Shown piece by piece: positions 45,201 to 58,561 of a stretch of 64,000 nucleotides of DNA. The first letter of the stretch is position 1. The number at the start of each line of letters is the position of its first letter. The notes beneath the pieces are model-generated. The model was not told the origin of the DNA and did no database searches. It was given only the letters and a program-made list of their open reading frames with translations. The translations under genes and the position numbers were made by a program. The DNA is from Patagioenas fasciata (Eukaryota > Chordata > Aves > Columbiformes > Columbidae), in NCBI RefSeq assembly GCF_037038585.1, contig NC_092525.1:31708367-31772366 (forward strand), in the 5' to 3' direction.

Positions 45201-47825
45201 GTGATTACATGTTCTGCTTTGACAACACATTCAGTACTATTTCTGAAAAGGTGATTTTCTTTGAACTGATTCTGGACAATATGGGAGAAGATGGACAAGA
45301 TCAGGAAGACTGGAAGAAGTATGTTACAGGCACGGATCTCCTAGATATGAAACTGGAAGACATTCTGGTTAGTATATGATCTTTAACTCTTTTGAATGAA
45401 AGAACCTTTTAAAAAACCCCTCAGTGTCATTTAGCCATTCTGCCTTGGTCTGGTGGTGCATCATCCTGGAAATTATTCCATTTCCATATATTGCTTTTAC
45501 TGAGACATGAAGCCTCGCACTGTGGATCTCCTGCTTCCACACAGAACCTTGACAGTATTTTCAGAAAGACCCCATGATCAGCAAGAAGAAACTGCATAGC
45601 ACTCAGAGTCACTCTGTTTCCAATCCAGTTTCTCTTATTCCTTCTGCTGAAATGGGGCATTTTCCCTAGCAGCAATGAAATGCGTATTTATAATATTAAC
45701 ATATTGCTTAATCCTAACAGTGTAGTTGGAATCACTGTGTAGATTTTCATCATGTATGAAAATAAAGTACTGGCTCAGCCGCCTCTTCTCACCTTTGCAA
45801 AAGTGCTCCAAATAGTATACGGTTTAATATTTCTATCTTCAGTAATTTATACATTATTTTATTAGGTTTTTTTTCCCCAACATTTTTATTTCCATCTTTT
45901 CAAACTAGTAACCAGGACAGGAGTTAATCTGTACTCCACTGCAGGTTCACTCCTGCAGACACTCTATGAATGGTAACATTTGCTTAAACTGTACGCAGAC
46001 TCCATTTGATGTAGGATGAAGACTACTGCCGACTCAAAGCTTTTATTTTCTTTCACGATCACTAAATGTCGAGATTACTTTAGAAGTAGAGGATTATTTG
46101 GTGGTGTTAGTGCTTGGTAGGATGCAGTAGGCCATTGTTTGTTTGCTCATAGCTGCAGACAAACAAACAAAAAACCCAAACCACCATGCACAAACACTTA
46201 ATGAAGACACTGGTGTAGAGAAGGACATTGTTTGTATTCTGTTTCTTGTAGTAAACAAAATGCAAGTTTTTAAACAACAGAGTTAATGTTTAAGATCTTT
46301 TATAGGGGTTCAATACACATTTAAATAGTTAAAACCAAATATGGCATCTGAAAAGCTGGCCAGATCTTTAAAATTGGCGTTTAGACAGTTAGAAAACACA
46401 AAGTTTATAGGGGAAATTGTGAAGAAAATACCTCTCACACTAATCTCAATAAATTTTTGAATGGATTTGATAGCTTCTTGTGTACATAGTGGTAGCTCTT
46501 CAAAAAAAAAAGCCAGAACTTGTCTTTATTTGAGGTCCTTGCAGATATTATAAAGTAGGTAATATTTGTAAAATTAACATTAGTCTTACGTTTAAAGCTC
46601 TTTTATGGTGTTGATATTCCTTATTGTGTAACATATGAACTTTAATATCATCATAAAATTATTTGGCTTCCAAAAATAGCTCTTTTGAAATATTTGCTAA
46701 ATATGCAATAGAGGAAATGTCCATGGAGAAAATGTTACTGCTGGGTTTAACTTTTTTTTTCCTTTTTTTAAATTTATAGCTTCCTGTTAGTCCACACATT
46801 ACTCTTCTCACTAAGAATTACTTCAGGGTCCAAAATTATATCAAGAACATAAGTCAGCACTTCATGAGATGAGCTTTTAAGTTGTGACTATTATGTGGTA
46901 GATTAAACATTAATAGATCATAGCATCATTTGTTTACTTTGTAAATGCAGCATAAGGAGTGGATGTTGAGCTGCTGTTGTTGTGGCCCCAGTGTTCATGT
47001 ATTTCCTCTGGTTCCCAGAGACACAGTGCACATCCTTTGATTTATAATTGAAATGCTGTCAAAGGTGAAGTGGCAGTTTATAGCCACCACAGTGAAAGCG
47101 TGAAAGATGAAAATATAAGATTATTGTTCTAATTTTCTTTTGCTACAGCTAGAGTCCTCATGGAAGTTTGAATTAAAAAGTGCCTTCATTTGATTATCCA
47201 GCAGGAAAAAAATATCCTACATTTGCCTGCAGCTCTGTACCTTGCTTAGAGACTCCTTCGGTAGAGATCACAGCTTTTTACTTGTGTGAATACCTGGAAT
47301 CACAGTTCCAAGATACATGGCATATTAAAAAACAAAACAAAAAACCCCAAACAAACAAAAAAAACCAAACAAAAAACAAACAAAAACAACTCTTTTAGGT
47401 TTAATTTCTGTCTCACTTCCCTAGTCTGTTAAAGGGAAAAAACAAATTGCAGGGTGTTTCAAAAAGATGGACCCAATTTCAGAGCAAGAACTTACATTAT
47501 AGGTAGTAACACAGTATTAATATTTTATGTGTTGCAAGCTATACTTTAATTAAAGGTTGTTGGTTTTTTTTTTTTTTTCTACAAATATTCTTTTGTTGCT
47601 TATCAGGAATCCATCAACAGTGTCAAAGCCAGATTAAGCAAAAGTGTCCAGATTCAGACCCTGCTCAGAGCATTTGAAGCTCGTGATCGAAATATCCAAG
47701 AAAGCAACTTTGACCGAGTGAATTTCTGGTCCATGGTCAACCTGGGAGTCATGGTGGTGGTATCAGCGGTTCAGGTTTACATGCTAAAAAGTCTCTTTGA
47801 AGAGAAGAGGAAAAGTAGAACTTAA
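42016..47825 (+). CDS. TMED5: TMED5, p24-family transmembrane cargo receptor
   Basis: p24-gamma type protein of the early secretory pathway that cycles between ER and Golgi with COPII/COPI vesicles and helps select cargo, including GPI-anchored and Wnt proteins. Four exons (42016-42207, 44470-44567, 45184-45367, 47607-47825) join to 230 residues; the human protein has 229. Visible: a hydrophobic signal peptide (about 1-27), a GOLD domain with the conserved cysteines Cys48 (KECFYQ) and Cys108 (YMFCFDN), a coiled-coil stem, one membrane span at about 199-218 ([16 protein letters not shown]) and a short basic cytosolic tail ([12 protein letters not shown]). The chosen ATG has G at -3 and +4; the frame stays open upstream but without another ATG. 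Divergent from CCDC18 and convergent with MTF2. Confidence 0.97.
42208..44469 (+). other. TMED5: TMED5 intron 1
   Basis: Starts in the CpG island, AT-rich after about 42520. No recognisable repeat or RNA gene. Confidence 0.75.
44470..44567 (+). CDS. TMED5: TMED5 exon 2
   Basis: Residues 65-96 plus two bases: [20 protein letters not shown] to SDGVH. Acceptor TTTCACAG, donor GTAAGT. Confidence 0.96.
44568..45183 (+). other. TMED5: TMED5 intron 2
   Basis: AT-rich; nothing recognised. Confidence 0.75.
45184..45367 (+). CDS. TMED5: TMED5 exon 3
   Basis: Residues 97-158: [20 protein letters not shown] to MKLEDIL, the end of the GOLD domain and start of the stem. Donor GTTAGT. Confidence 0.97.
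45368..47606 (+). other. TMED5: TMED5 intron 3
   Basis: A 2.2-kb AT-rich intron with A/C-rich tracts at 46158-46187 and 47330-47394; no mobile element recognised. Confidence 0.75.
47330..47394. repeat. A/C-rich low-complexity tract
   Basis: CAAA/CAAAAA-type units on the plus strand near the end of TMED5 intron 3. Confidence 0.85.
47607..47825 (+). CDS. TMED5: TMED5 exon 4 (terminal)
   Basis: Residues 159-230 and TAA: coiled-coil stem ([20 protein letters not shown]), membrane span and cytosolic tail. Acceptor TTATCAG after a T-rich tract. Confidence 0.97.
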   Translation, partial: ESINSVKARLSKSVQIQTLLRAFEARDRNIQESNFDRVNFWSMVNLGVMVVVSAVQVYMLKSLFEEKRKSRT

Positions 47826-50645
47826 CATTCGGTATGACCATAACAATATAATGGGAGAGGGTAAGCAATAAACTACCACAGTAAAGGAAAAAAAATGAAA
47901 ACATGACCTTTCAGATTGAACAGGCAGTAAACATCAGGTTTTCAATTCATGGTGGGCTTTTTAGTTATTTTGGGGTTTTTTTAACAAAAGGCCTTGCCCT
48001 TAAGCTCTTCCATTTTTGCAAGTGCTACTAACTATTTTTGTACTTGTAGCATTTGTTAATGACTAACTTCAGCAAAGTGCACAAGGATGCTTGGTGCATG
48101 TGCAAGGTAATGTTAATACCGCCTTTTTTTTTTTCATGTTCACATAAGACTTTACATGGTAACTTAGACATTGGTTTATTTGTTAAACATTGAGTGAATT
48201 GACATATGTGCCTAAGTGTTTACAGGATTGGGGCCCACAGGGGTGGTGTGTAGTTACTGTCATTTATCTTCAGAGTTACATGTTTTTAAAAATCCTCAGC
48301 TTTTGTTGTACGGCGTCATGGAGAAACACTGGGCTAACATGTAAGAACAAAATGACAACTCTCTTTATATATGGATGACTAACATTAGCACTTTAAATAA
48401 CCACAGTCAATGTGATATCAAGTCAGTGTTGAAAAGAATTGGAGAAAATAGGTGCAATTCCTGTTCATAAATCTTTCTGTCCTGTAGTTGTACAACCCTA
48501 TTTTCCTTTTTGACTGTCACATGAGATTCAAGAGACAGTGACCATATGATACACAAAGAAATGCACACAGACCTTGAATTATGCTTTGCAAACTTTTAGT
48601 TACTGTAACCTCATGTAATAGATAATTTTCCAATAACTGATTTCCATATTATTCTTTCCCTTTCCTAAAGGGGGGTGTCACAGTATGTGAAGACATTATC
48701 TACACATTAATTTTTGTAAGCTCAAAATTCCTCTTATTTGCCAACTTATTTTTTATTTGTTTTTGTCTACTACATCAATGACTAACGTAGCAGTGAATAG
48801 GGTGACTTACACAGGCATGAAAAACCAAAGCTGTTCACCTAAACTTTCCCTGTTTGCTGTCCCTCGTAAGCCTTTGAGCTGTGCAAGTACAGTGCAGTAT
48901 TTTCCTGTCTGGCTCTTTATATGAGTAAGGCATGAATTACATGAACAATAAATACAAGCTTCAAATTTTAGGCTCAACTGAATATGTAATATCACTTAAC
49001 TAAGCAAAGCTTATCCTCAGATCAGCAATTTGTAATTTCTAGACAAAGTGGCTTTTAAGAGTATAGTGAGGGTATTTTTGCCAAATTGAGCAAACTTTTG
49101 CCAAAACCCCAGTGTGCATGAATTAACGTTTTTAGTAGTTCAAAGTTAGTCATTTTTACAATGTGCCAAGTCACTGACATTTCCTGTATAAATGTGTTAA
49201 ACTACATTTTGTCACATGAAAAAAAAAAAAAAACACTCTTTAAAAAAACCCCACTTTTTCAAAAAGTGTATATGTATTAGTGTTCTGCCAGTCATTGGGT
49301 CATCTGGGTATGAACAGCAGAATTACAACTTTGAGACTTTCTGTGATTAAAAATGATTTTATGGAGATAAAACAGGGTCAATAGCTGCATGAAGAAACAC
49401 TTTGTTCAAGTGAAGCAGATGCTAGCAAGTGCTACAGTACATAGAAACAGCACTTCAGCTTTAACTTCAGACAATGGGATATAGCAATAATATTTCTAAA
49501 TAGTTTTTATAAGCAGAAGTATTATTCCTCACAGAATTTGTTATAGAGGGCTCTGAATGCTCAAAGGCTGTTGAGCTACCTTTTTTTTTCAGCAAAGCTT
49601 TGTCCAAAGTAAGATTGTTTCTCTTTACGGTTCCGGGTATTTTCTTTTTCCACATGCTGCTTTCGATACTGAACTGCCTGGAACTAGAAAGCTTATGTCT
49701 GTGATCAGGAACAAGCCTAGAAAAAGTCAATTCTTCCTGCTAGAGTGGCAAATATTTTTCTGCCATTTCCCTGGACATCTCCCAGTACCAATATACCACA
49801 TATCTACATGAGGGCATAAGCCAAAGCTTACCGAAGTCAACTTGCAAGGTTTGATCAGGTTCCTTCAGGACAGGCAAATAAGATTCTTAGGGCTGTGCCC
49901 TATTCGCTAGAAGAAAGAGGAGAGCGATCTTCCCTTGCACCACCATGAGCGTGATGCTACAAACCATCTGCAAAATGCTGAACCAGCTCTGTGAAGCTGC
50001 GACTAAGACATCTACCTCTCACAGCAAAGCAACTAGATTGCAGCTTAGACCTCCACTAGGTGCGCTCTGCCAAGTTTTGCAAGGGCACCTCAGGGGATTT
50101 GGTTCCCCGGCTGCTCTGCTGGGCCCCTGACTGTGGTTATAAATCCGGTGGCGAAACAGCCTGGGGTATTAGCTTCAGCTGCTAATGAATGCAGACTTCT
50201 GATCAAAGACACAAGACTGAACTGCAGCGGTTTCTCCGATTACACATAGCAGGCTCTGCTAGAAGGAAAATAACAAAACAATTGGCAGCGGAGTTCATCT
50301 GGAAGAAATTATTATTTTGCAACTAAGAGCTCTGTATTTTCTCCCCATTCAAGGTTCCTTACAGAAAATGAAATGGAATAACTAGAAGGCTAACTGTGCT
50401 TTGACTTTGGCAGCTGGAATATGTTTATAAAAGGTGAACAATTTGGCATTTCAACTTGCAGTTAAATAAAATTTCATTAGGATTTTGAAGAGTAGATTGT
50501 TTTTGATTGTATAAAATTTACAGAGAAGAATATACTTTTTTCTTAATGGACTTTTTATTCAGAATTAAATGTTTTAAGACTTGCAGGTGTTGAATAAAAT
50601 TATGCAAAACTGAAATTTTCAATAAATAAAGTTCAAACCTGTGTT
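47826..50645 (+). other. TMED5: TMED5 3' UTR (inferred)
   Basis: No coding exon follows the TMED5 stop, and the best poly(A) site on the plus strand is at 50621-50630. The 2.8 kb between is therefore most simply one long 3' UTR, AT-rich at first and somewhat GC-richer at 49860-50280. Shorter isoforms using earlier hexamers are possible. Confidence 0.6.
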
Positions 50646-50660
50646 TGTGTTTATTTTGTA
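50593..50660 (+). terminator. TMED5: TMED5 poly(A) site
   Basis: AATAAA at 50593-50598 and an overlapping pair at 50621-50630, followed at 50639-50658 by a GT-rich stretch (CTGTGTTTGTGTTTATTTTG), the usual downstream element. The strongest poly(A) signal in the window. Confidence 0.7.
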
Positions 50661-53642
50661 ACAAAGGAAGAATGTTATATCTATGAATGCTGCAAAAGAT
50701 CAAGGATACTACGCTAACAAACACTTTTTTAGTAATGCAGCTTTTTCGTTTCTTCCTTATGCAGCACTCAAATCCTGTTCTTACTGTAACCCAAAAATCA
50801 ACTTTATCAGTACAAATAACTTAAGATTTACATAGGTGTCAGATCAGAATGACACCAACCTCCGATCTTTGTAACAGAAAATACACTTAGTTTTGAAGTT
50901 ATCAGATGCATGTCAGGTACAAACCTTTTCTTTTTTCCCCCCAATATTTGCACCTTAATACTTCTATTCCATATGGCACCTGCAGCTTATTAAGCAGAAC
51001 AGCATAGCTCCCAGTTAGGCAGACAATAAGATTAGGAACAGTTCCAGAGGGATAGCAGGTACTGTCTTGAGCAAATTATTGTAGCGGTCAATAATATTAC
51101 TGAGACTTGTAGAGTTCTGCATTCAAAACAAGAGACAGTAAGACTCTCAGGCCAGCCTAAATCAAGATAGTTTGGTATTAAATCAGCACCTGTAACTTTG
51201 GGAAACTGTTTCTCTAGGTGAGTGTTATTTGTTAGTAACTAAAAGTCCCAAGTTTCTCACCTCAAAAAAAAACCCAACAGTAAAGTATCCCAAGGAACAG
51301 ATTAAGGGAATTTGTAAACTTGTGATATCACAGACAGACGGCAGCAAATGATAACTGAGCTTCAAAAACACTTCACTGCTCTAACCCAGTGGTCATCTGT
51401 CCTCACAAACTCTTTTTAGAAAGGATTTTACAGAACGTACTTTGTCTGCTGATGTTTGCTGCTGAAAAATAAATTTTTAAAACTCTTCTCCTAGTTTCAT
51501 GTGACTTACGTACCTGTGTTAGTTGGAAATGCACAAACATGTATACAAGTTAGAATAACATGTCAAGACAATCTGATGACCTGTTGAGCGCTTCCAGTAA
51601 CTCTTACATTTTTCTCCTCTAAAGAAACAATTTCACAATGTATTTTCATTTCTGATTTGGTATAGCCAACACATTAAAAACATAGGGAAAAACAGAAGGA
51701 AAACAGGAAACTAGTATCACAGAATATCAAACTGTAGCAATTAAGAATCCTGTAAGTTACTATGATTACTAATATGTAAGTAATTTCACATTCTTCATAA
51801 GAGAATATGGAAGATCCTGAGACTGAAAGCTCAGAACTTTGAAGCAGTTTTTCCAGCTTTATCAACTAATGCACATGACAAATCCAAGCTTGTTTACCAT
51901 TTCATAAGACTTCTGAGAAACCTGGGCCAGCCCGGAAGCCTGCAAACTACATTGTTTCAATAATGAAACAGGAACTTCCTTCTTGTACTGTGTATGAAGT
52001 AGATAAAATAAAATACTAAGGTACAATGTTATGCTGCCAGATTGTGTAATTAATGGTAGAAGAAACAGTGGTTTGACATGAAAAGGTACACATGCAGTGA
52101 AAACTCTCCAAAGCCATTTTGGCCAGACATCAGAAACACCTGCAGAAGTTCCCTTTCCTGGTCCCTCAACCATGACAGGCAACACCTTCTGCCTTACCTT
52201 CTACACACAACACACCATGCGCACCTCAGACTGGCCCAAGCTCACAGCAGCATCTCCTGTGCCTGCAGAGCAGCACTGCCTGTTCAGTTGGCTCTTTTGG
52301 CAGGTTGCAGCACTATCCTGGGAGTTCAGGGCCACGTGGTACGGTGGCACCATTACATTAAAAATCTCATTCCATCAGCCACAGCAGTTACAGTTTTTTC
52401 CCTTTCCTGAGTATTTTTAAAATAAATACTTACATGGCAATCTGTCCTAAGTAACTGCTGGAGATAATGAGTCTTAAGACAGCCTGGGACCAAGTAGATT
52501 GAGCTATATCTGATGCCTTCAAAAACTAACAGTTCCTGTGCCTTCCCTACAAGAACAATTACCTTTGAGATTGTTTTTAATGTCAAAAATTACCAACTTT
52601 TGGCACAGGCAGGAGACATGCAGCTTTAGTTAAGGCTGAGAAACTGCTTATGTTAACCCCTTCCTTTCCCATGCTTTCCCCTTGCTGCAGTAATACCCTA
52701 CCACAGGAACTCACTATTTGGACAAGAGGAATGCCACCACAGAGGGGAGAAAGCACCACATTCCTAAATTCTTGCAGAGCAAATCAAAAGCTATATGCCT
52801 TATTGTAAGATCTTGTCTTCAAGACCAACAGTTTACTTTGGGTACCTGTTGATTTTTGTCACAGATAAAGACAAATAAAATGGTAAAAAAAATACAACAG
52901 TAAACACACCTAGACTGCTGAACTCTCATGAGAATCATCTGAACAACATCATCATCTCTCATGCTTTCAATTGCTACAGTTGAGGACAGTTAATGAGACT
53001 TGGAACTGACACAGCTCACAAGTCCCTTTCTTCCCTTACAGCGTGACGAGTTTCTAGAAACAAGATATCCTTCATTCTCCATCTGCTACCTGTCAAACTG
53101 GAACACAGCTGTGTGAGGAAGGCATAGAGCTGCCAAGAAGAGAGTTCTAAAAACACACATCTGTAGTCTGTATCTTTGACATTATGTTAAAGGACCTGAC
53201 ATTAACCATTTAATAATTAAGAACATTTTCCTATTATACTGAAGGATTTCAGGGAGTGGTAAATATCAAAGTCTTAAGTTGAAAGATACCTATGAGAGTC
53301 CATACCAAAAGCTTCTATCAGTTCCAGCAATCCCAGTTCCAAACAGTTACTGAGAAGACTCTTGATCACATTCTCTGGACAGGAAAAGGGCAGACCCAGA
53401 CCTCAGAACTGATGCTGCCTCTCCTGACACCATTCTTCCCCATCACTTCTCTCCCACAAGCTGGCACCACAAGACGGGGAAGAAGTTGGCTCAGGGGCCA
53501 AGTGGCTGAACAAGTAGGAGTTCTAAAGCTTCAGCACTTACCTCTGAATGACTGGGACACAGGTAAGCACCTACGATACCTTGGCTCATTACCGCAGAAG
53601 AAAATGCACAGGAGGAAAGAAGGCAATGATTGAATTAGCAGA

Positions 53643-53657
53643 TTATATATATATATT
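53643..53657. repeat. (TA)n microsatellite
   Basis: Short uninterrupted TA run. Confidence 0.8.
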
Positions 53658-54429
53658 TTACAGCCCAAAAGCTGCTTTTAATGAACGTTTCATAGCCCAT
53701 TTAAACTTTCTTAAAAACTAATAATTTCCATTGTAAATAAACACATCCAAGTTGTTTCTCATTGTATTACTTGGACTTGTGTATTTCTACACTTTAAGTA
53801 CACACATTACATGTATTTATATATACATATTTTTTTGCAACAAGCCAGTCAGCCTCCCTAGCCAGTTTGTCAGAAAGGAGAGTTCTGAGTGTGGATTTTG
53901 TAAAACAGGCAGTACTTTCCCTAATAAAGGGAAATCCTCCATTGTTATCTTACTCAATTCTTAGTGTTACCTCATAGTCTCACCCTTTTTAAGCTCACCT
54001 TTTCCTCCTGCTGCCACTATGAATATATCTTAACATCCTACAGCCTGAAAACCTTCCCAATCATTCATTATTTCACTTCCCCTGAATTTCCAACCATTGC
54101 TTAGCATTCTCTAGGATTCTACTATCTCAGTGCTTTTCCATCTCTGCTATCACGCAAACAATTTGTGAAGGTACAAATACCGAGTTAGAGCATGCAGGCA
54201 AAAAACACCAAGTAGGCAACCTCATTAGTGCTCATGAACATGTACACAGCAAAACAGTAACTATTGCATTGGATAATGACAGGAGTGAAAGCAATAATAG
54301 CAACAGTATTGTGAATATTCATTAGGGAATGGCAGAGCACAAATGAAGTACTTTGAAATGGTGCTTATAAAATGACAAACTTTATTTAGAGAAAGATAGA
54401 GCTATTAATTAGCTTCTTGCTACAAAGCA

Positions 54430-54880
54430 GGTTTTGAAGCAAATGAGCTTATTAGAGTAAGACTGCAGATATCAAGATCACAAGCTAATGCCACCAGACT
54501 GGACATGAAGAGAAGACTAGGAAACAAAACCACATGGAAGTCAATCAATACCAAACACAATATAGCTGATGCAAAGAATATTTCAAATTCAGAAGCTGGA
54601 AACATAAATTAGAACAAGTGAAAAGAAATACACACTGGTGAAATCATGTCAGTGAACAGATTAGGAGAAAGATGATAGGAACTATACGAGCTACAACAGT
54701 ATTTGAAAAACTAGTATCTGCAAGGCAAAATATCCTTGTATCAATGAAAACGGGAACAACTGTTGATGTTATGGTATATGGATCTCAATGCTGGAATATG
54801 AAAAAACTTGAAAAAAATAGCAGATGAGCTACCTGAGAAGAATATTAAGGGATTCAGAAATTAAAACCAGAAAAAAATAA
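54430..54880 (+). mobile_element. Relic of an RTE-like LINE, reverse-transcriptase C-terminal part
   Basis: Plus-strand reading gives, in order, WKSINTKHNIADAKN (compare the usual GLKINTKKTKVM), then EQIRRKMIGTIRATTVFEKL (compare RI..A...F.KL), VMVYGSQCWNMKKLEK (compare VLLYGSECWTLKK) and, in a shifted frame, MSYLRRILRDSEI (compare EMRFLRRILRIPW). Order and spacing match the end of the reverse-transcriptase protein of the RTE/BovB type rather than CR1, whose protein ends differently. At least two frame changes and several stops mark it as old. Family placement is inferred from these motifs only. Confidence 0.6.
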
Positions 54881-57550
54881 TCGTAACAAAACAAAATTCT
54901 TCTGTTTCACTGTTGCTGAACAACAGAAGCAAAAGATTAGCAAAAGCATTGAATTCCAAGTCCATTCTCAGACTGTGCACAGCCTCTACTCGTCTTTCAC
55001 TTCTCTTTCTATTGTCATGCACTATCTTTCCTAGAAGACGGTCATTCCCCTTTCAACTTTCTGCAGGGACTCCAAAGGAGTCTCCTCCTCTGCCTTTCTC
55101 TCCTGTATCTCTCACCCATAGATGATCTGATTTACAAAAAAAGAAATCTGCTTTTCTATAAACTTTAGGTTGACAACTTGGGATTTTTTTCCTCACTCAT
55201 TTCATCAAAAAAATGCAGTAACTGGGATCTCAATAGACCTGACACCTCCACACGGGTGTTTAGCCAGCAGCTTAAGTTCAGCATCAACCAAACACAACTC
55301 ACTATCCCAAACCCTTTTCTGCATTTCTAGAAAGTATCTTTTTCTGCCATCATACCCTTAACTGCAGCATTACTTTTCATTCAGGCAGATGTGAGGGAAC
55401 CAGAGAAGTAACCCAATTTAAAGCCTGAAAGCGTTACCTGCACAGCATTTGCAAGATTCATCCTCTTCCCTCTGTGCACAGAACTGATGCTGCTGCCCAG
55501 CTCATCCTTGTCACTATGTCCAGACTATTGCTCCATCTCCAGCCTTGGCATGTTCCATCTCAATTCAGCAATTCCCTTTTAAAATTTAACACTAAAGATC
55601 ACTTTAGCAGGATGTTCCACAGGCACGAATATTTTTCTATTTATCCACTTATCTTTCCCCCCATGCTCTAGACAAGAGTCTTATCCTTCAAGGCCTTTTT
55701 CAGTTTATTTCTGTCTTCACAATAAATCAAAATATTGACCTTCATTTTACAGATCACACAGAGATTTTTCAAAATTCCTTTGTAATCTCAAAGTACCTGT
55801 TATGCATAGAAAAGCATAGTTTTTATTCAAAATTCCTTTTGAACTTTTTGTTGAGAACAATGATTTGACAAGCAGTTTGCTGTGACAATTATTTTACAAT
55901 TCCCATCAGTAATGAGCCATTATTTCTTTGCTGTCTTGTTCATGTGATGCCTAGAATTTTAGAACGGTCTCAAGAGACAATTACCTACCTAAATACCACT
56001 GTAATACAAATAATATATATGGAAAAATATTAAATCTGATACACAGAAATGCTTCTAAAGCAGCGACCACAATGAAGTTGAATTACATATATTTACACAC
56101 ATGCATACATACAATGATTGAGTCACACCAAAATGTAATCCTTACATACAGCAACATTTGTATTTTTCCTTTAGAGACTCCATTACTACATACAATGAAA
56201 TTCACATCAAACGAGAGAAAGGCATTTGTAGGTGTGCTTGAATTACTACTCTAGCTGTATCTTCAGCAGCACTATTGCAGCATTTTCCAGCACATGACAC
56301 CTGTAACAACGAATCCCTCAAGCACAGCTGGAACACCAGTCAGTGTCTATGCACAGGGTAAGGGTCTCCAGAGCAGCAGCAGGAAAGCTGGAGAGAGAAG
56401 CAATGGACGGGAAGATGCCACCAAACAGGTACTTCACAAGAATACAGAATCAGAACTCATTCCTCTCTCAAAAAATACACACATTTAATGTTGGTCTTTT
56501 AATTCTAAGAAAAAGCAATTCCAAAAATACAAACTGAACATCAGAGTCAAGTCAATCACCATAATAAAACAAAACAATGACATTCACAATAGTTAAGTCT
56601 ATGGACAGCTTACGTTTGACAAATATTTTCTCCCCTCCCCACTAAAGTCCCCAAGTACATTCCGATATTTATCTTTAAATGAAACTTTATGAAAAACACT
56701 GCTGGTGTTCAGTTAGAATTAAAGGACTTGGATCAAGTGAAACAATAAAGACAGATACAGATGGTGTGAGTAAGGTTACGAAGGCTTTACATTTTGCATT
56801 ATCCCAAGATATAAACATTCAAAAATTAACATGAATTTGCTGTGTTATCAAAATATTGCAGCTATAGGCAAGGCAACATTAAATTAATAGCTGAGGGTGT
56901 GAGAAAAACAACACACATTTTAGTGAAGGTAAACAGAAGTGGCAGTTTTTAATTAGCATTTTTATAAAGCTAATATTACTTAGCCAGCCATAAATCAAGC
57001 ACAGGATAAAAAGCTTTCTCTGCATCCTTTGGCTATAAGGTGACAGGAAAAAAAAAGTCACCTTTTCAAGATGTTCAAGATCAGCAGAAAAAGTCAAATA
57101 ATCAAGTAATGGAATAAATAAGTACTAACCTAGGCAGTACACTTTAAACCACTCTGTCATTCATGAATGTTACATAATCTTATTCCGCTGGTAAACTGTA
57201 AGCATGTAAGAAAACTAACCTTATGCAGTACAGTGAATAACCACCAAAGTATTCTGTTCACTCTTTGGCTAAAACCCCCTCGAAAAGTAGCAGACAAAGA
57301 AAAAACATCTAATACTGGCAAGAGACTTTGACTTTTTTTTTAACAAGTAAAACAAACTTATCAATTTAAAACTTGGTACATTTTATAAAAACAAAAGAGG
57401 TAATGTTGTAATAAAATCAGTAACTTTACTTCAAATGGCAACAAACTGTTGACCCTGTGCAATAATACACTTTGTTCATACTACATTTATCAAAATATGA
57501 CTGTTTCTACAGATACATAGGAATCTTGTATGTGACTCCTGTCAACTTAG

Positions 57551-57556
57551 TTTATT
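57551..57556 (-). terminator. MTF2: Candidate MTF2 poly(A) signal
   Basis: AATAAA on the minus strand about 1 kb after the MTF2 stop codon; the first canonical hexamer downstream. No clear GT-rich element beyond it, so other sites further left are possible. Confidence 0.4.
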
Positions 57557-58561
57557 ATTGGGCACAAATCTTACAATCAGTGTGCCACAATAACTTTTAA
57601 ATTGTTATTTCTAGTAGAGTCAATTTCAAAATGTTCAGATCCTGTATTTTTTAACAGATAATTCACATGGAAAATAATGGAGTATGTTCCCTAGAGCACA
57701 TGAACATCAATGACTGCACCCACTGCCAGAACACGCTGCACTGGTTTGATGCTTTTCCTTAGTACATAGAAAGCAACAGCACCCAATAAGCCTGAGAAGA
57801 AATGCTGCTGTGTACATATTGGCAACTATTCCTGAAAAAAGAATTATGGGATGTATTCTCAGAAGCTGCCCAATCCCATAATTTGTATTGCATAGGTCAC
57901 AATCACACATATATATACATGCACAAGTATGTGTGTGCATATATACATATGTATATACACACACGCGCACACACACACAAAGAATATATTAAAAAGACAA
58001 TGAAGTCTGGTCACAGAGCAATTTACAGGCTCAATATATTTTTCTTTTTTTTTTTTCTTTTTTTGTTACACTTTGAAAACTTCAGTATTTTACAGTCTTC
58101 AGTAGGCATTATATACACTGCACTTATGAAATCTAGAAAGTATTGAAATAGAAATACATTTCTGCAAACATTTGGGTAAGAAAAGAAACCAAAATTTTTC
58201 AAAGATTTGTGCTATCTACATAATATTTTCTCTAAATCACAATAACTGCATCCATGGAATGTTCTCTAGAAAATGTCTTTTTTTTTAAACATCATGCACA
58301 TTTTCAAGCAACTGTAACCCAAAATATCCCAACCTAAACCAATCTAACAATGTTCAGATTAAAAAATTTAAGTTTCAGATCAGATTTTAAAAAGATAAGT
58401 CTTTATCACAAGAGCTGTAATGATAACAGTTACATGTTAAGGCTAAACTGGTTTTGTTTTGTTTTTAGAAACACATTAAAAGACACACTTCTCTCGTGGC
58501 TCCGCATTATGAACTGTACTTACAGATGACAGTGCAGTGAACATAATGTTCAGTCCTACAG
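57557..58561 (-). other. MTF2: MTF2 3' UTR (inferred)
   Basis: AT-rich sequence between the MTF2 stop and the candidate poly(A) signal, with a TA/CA/TG repeat cluster at 57904-57979 and a T-rich run near 58043-58062. Confidence 0.5.
57904..57979. repeat. Compound TA/CA/TG microsatellite cluster
   Basis: Interrupted AT, AC and GT dinucleotide runs, including CACACGCGCACACACACAC near the right end, within the putative MTF2 3' UTR. Confidence 0.85.

Larger units (their letters stand above)
50661..57550. other. Intergenic region between convergent TMED5 and MTF2
   Basis: About 6.9 kb of AT-rich DNA with only short, unconvincing frames. It contains a relic of a non-LTR retrotransposon at about 54430-54880 and a short TA repeat at 53643-53657. 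I see no tRNA, other RNA gene or protein gene. Confidence 0.65.

Noticed and set aside
49945-50130. 61-codon plus-strand frame in a GC-richer patch
   Set aside because: Lies in the inferred TMED5 3' UTR; no domain and no independent signals.
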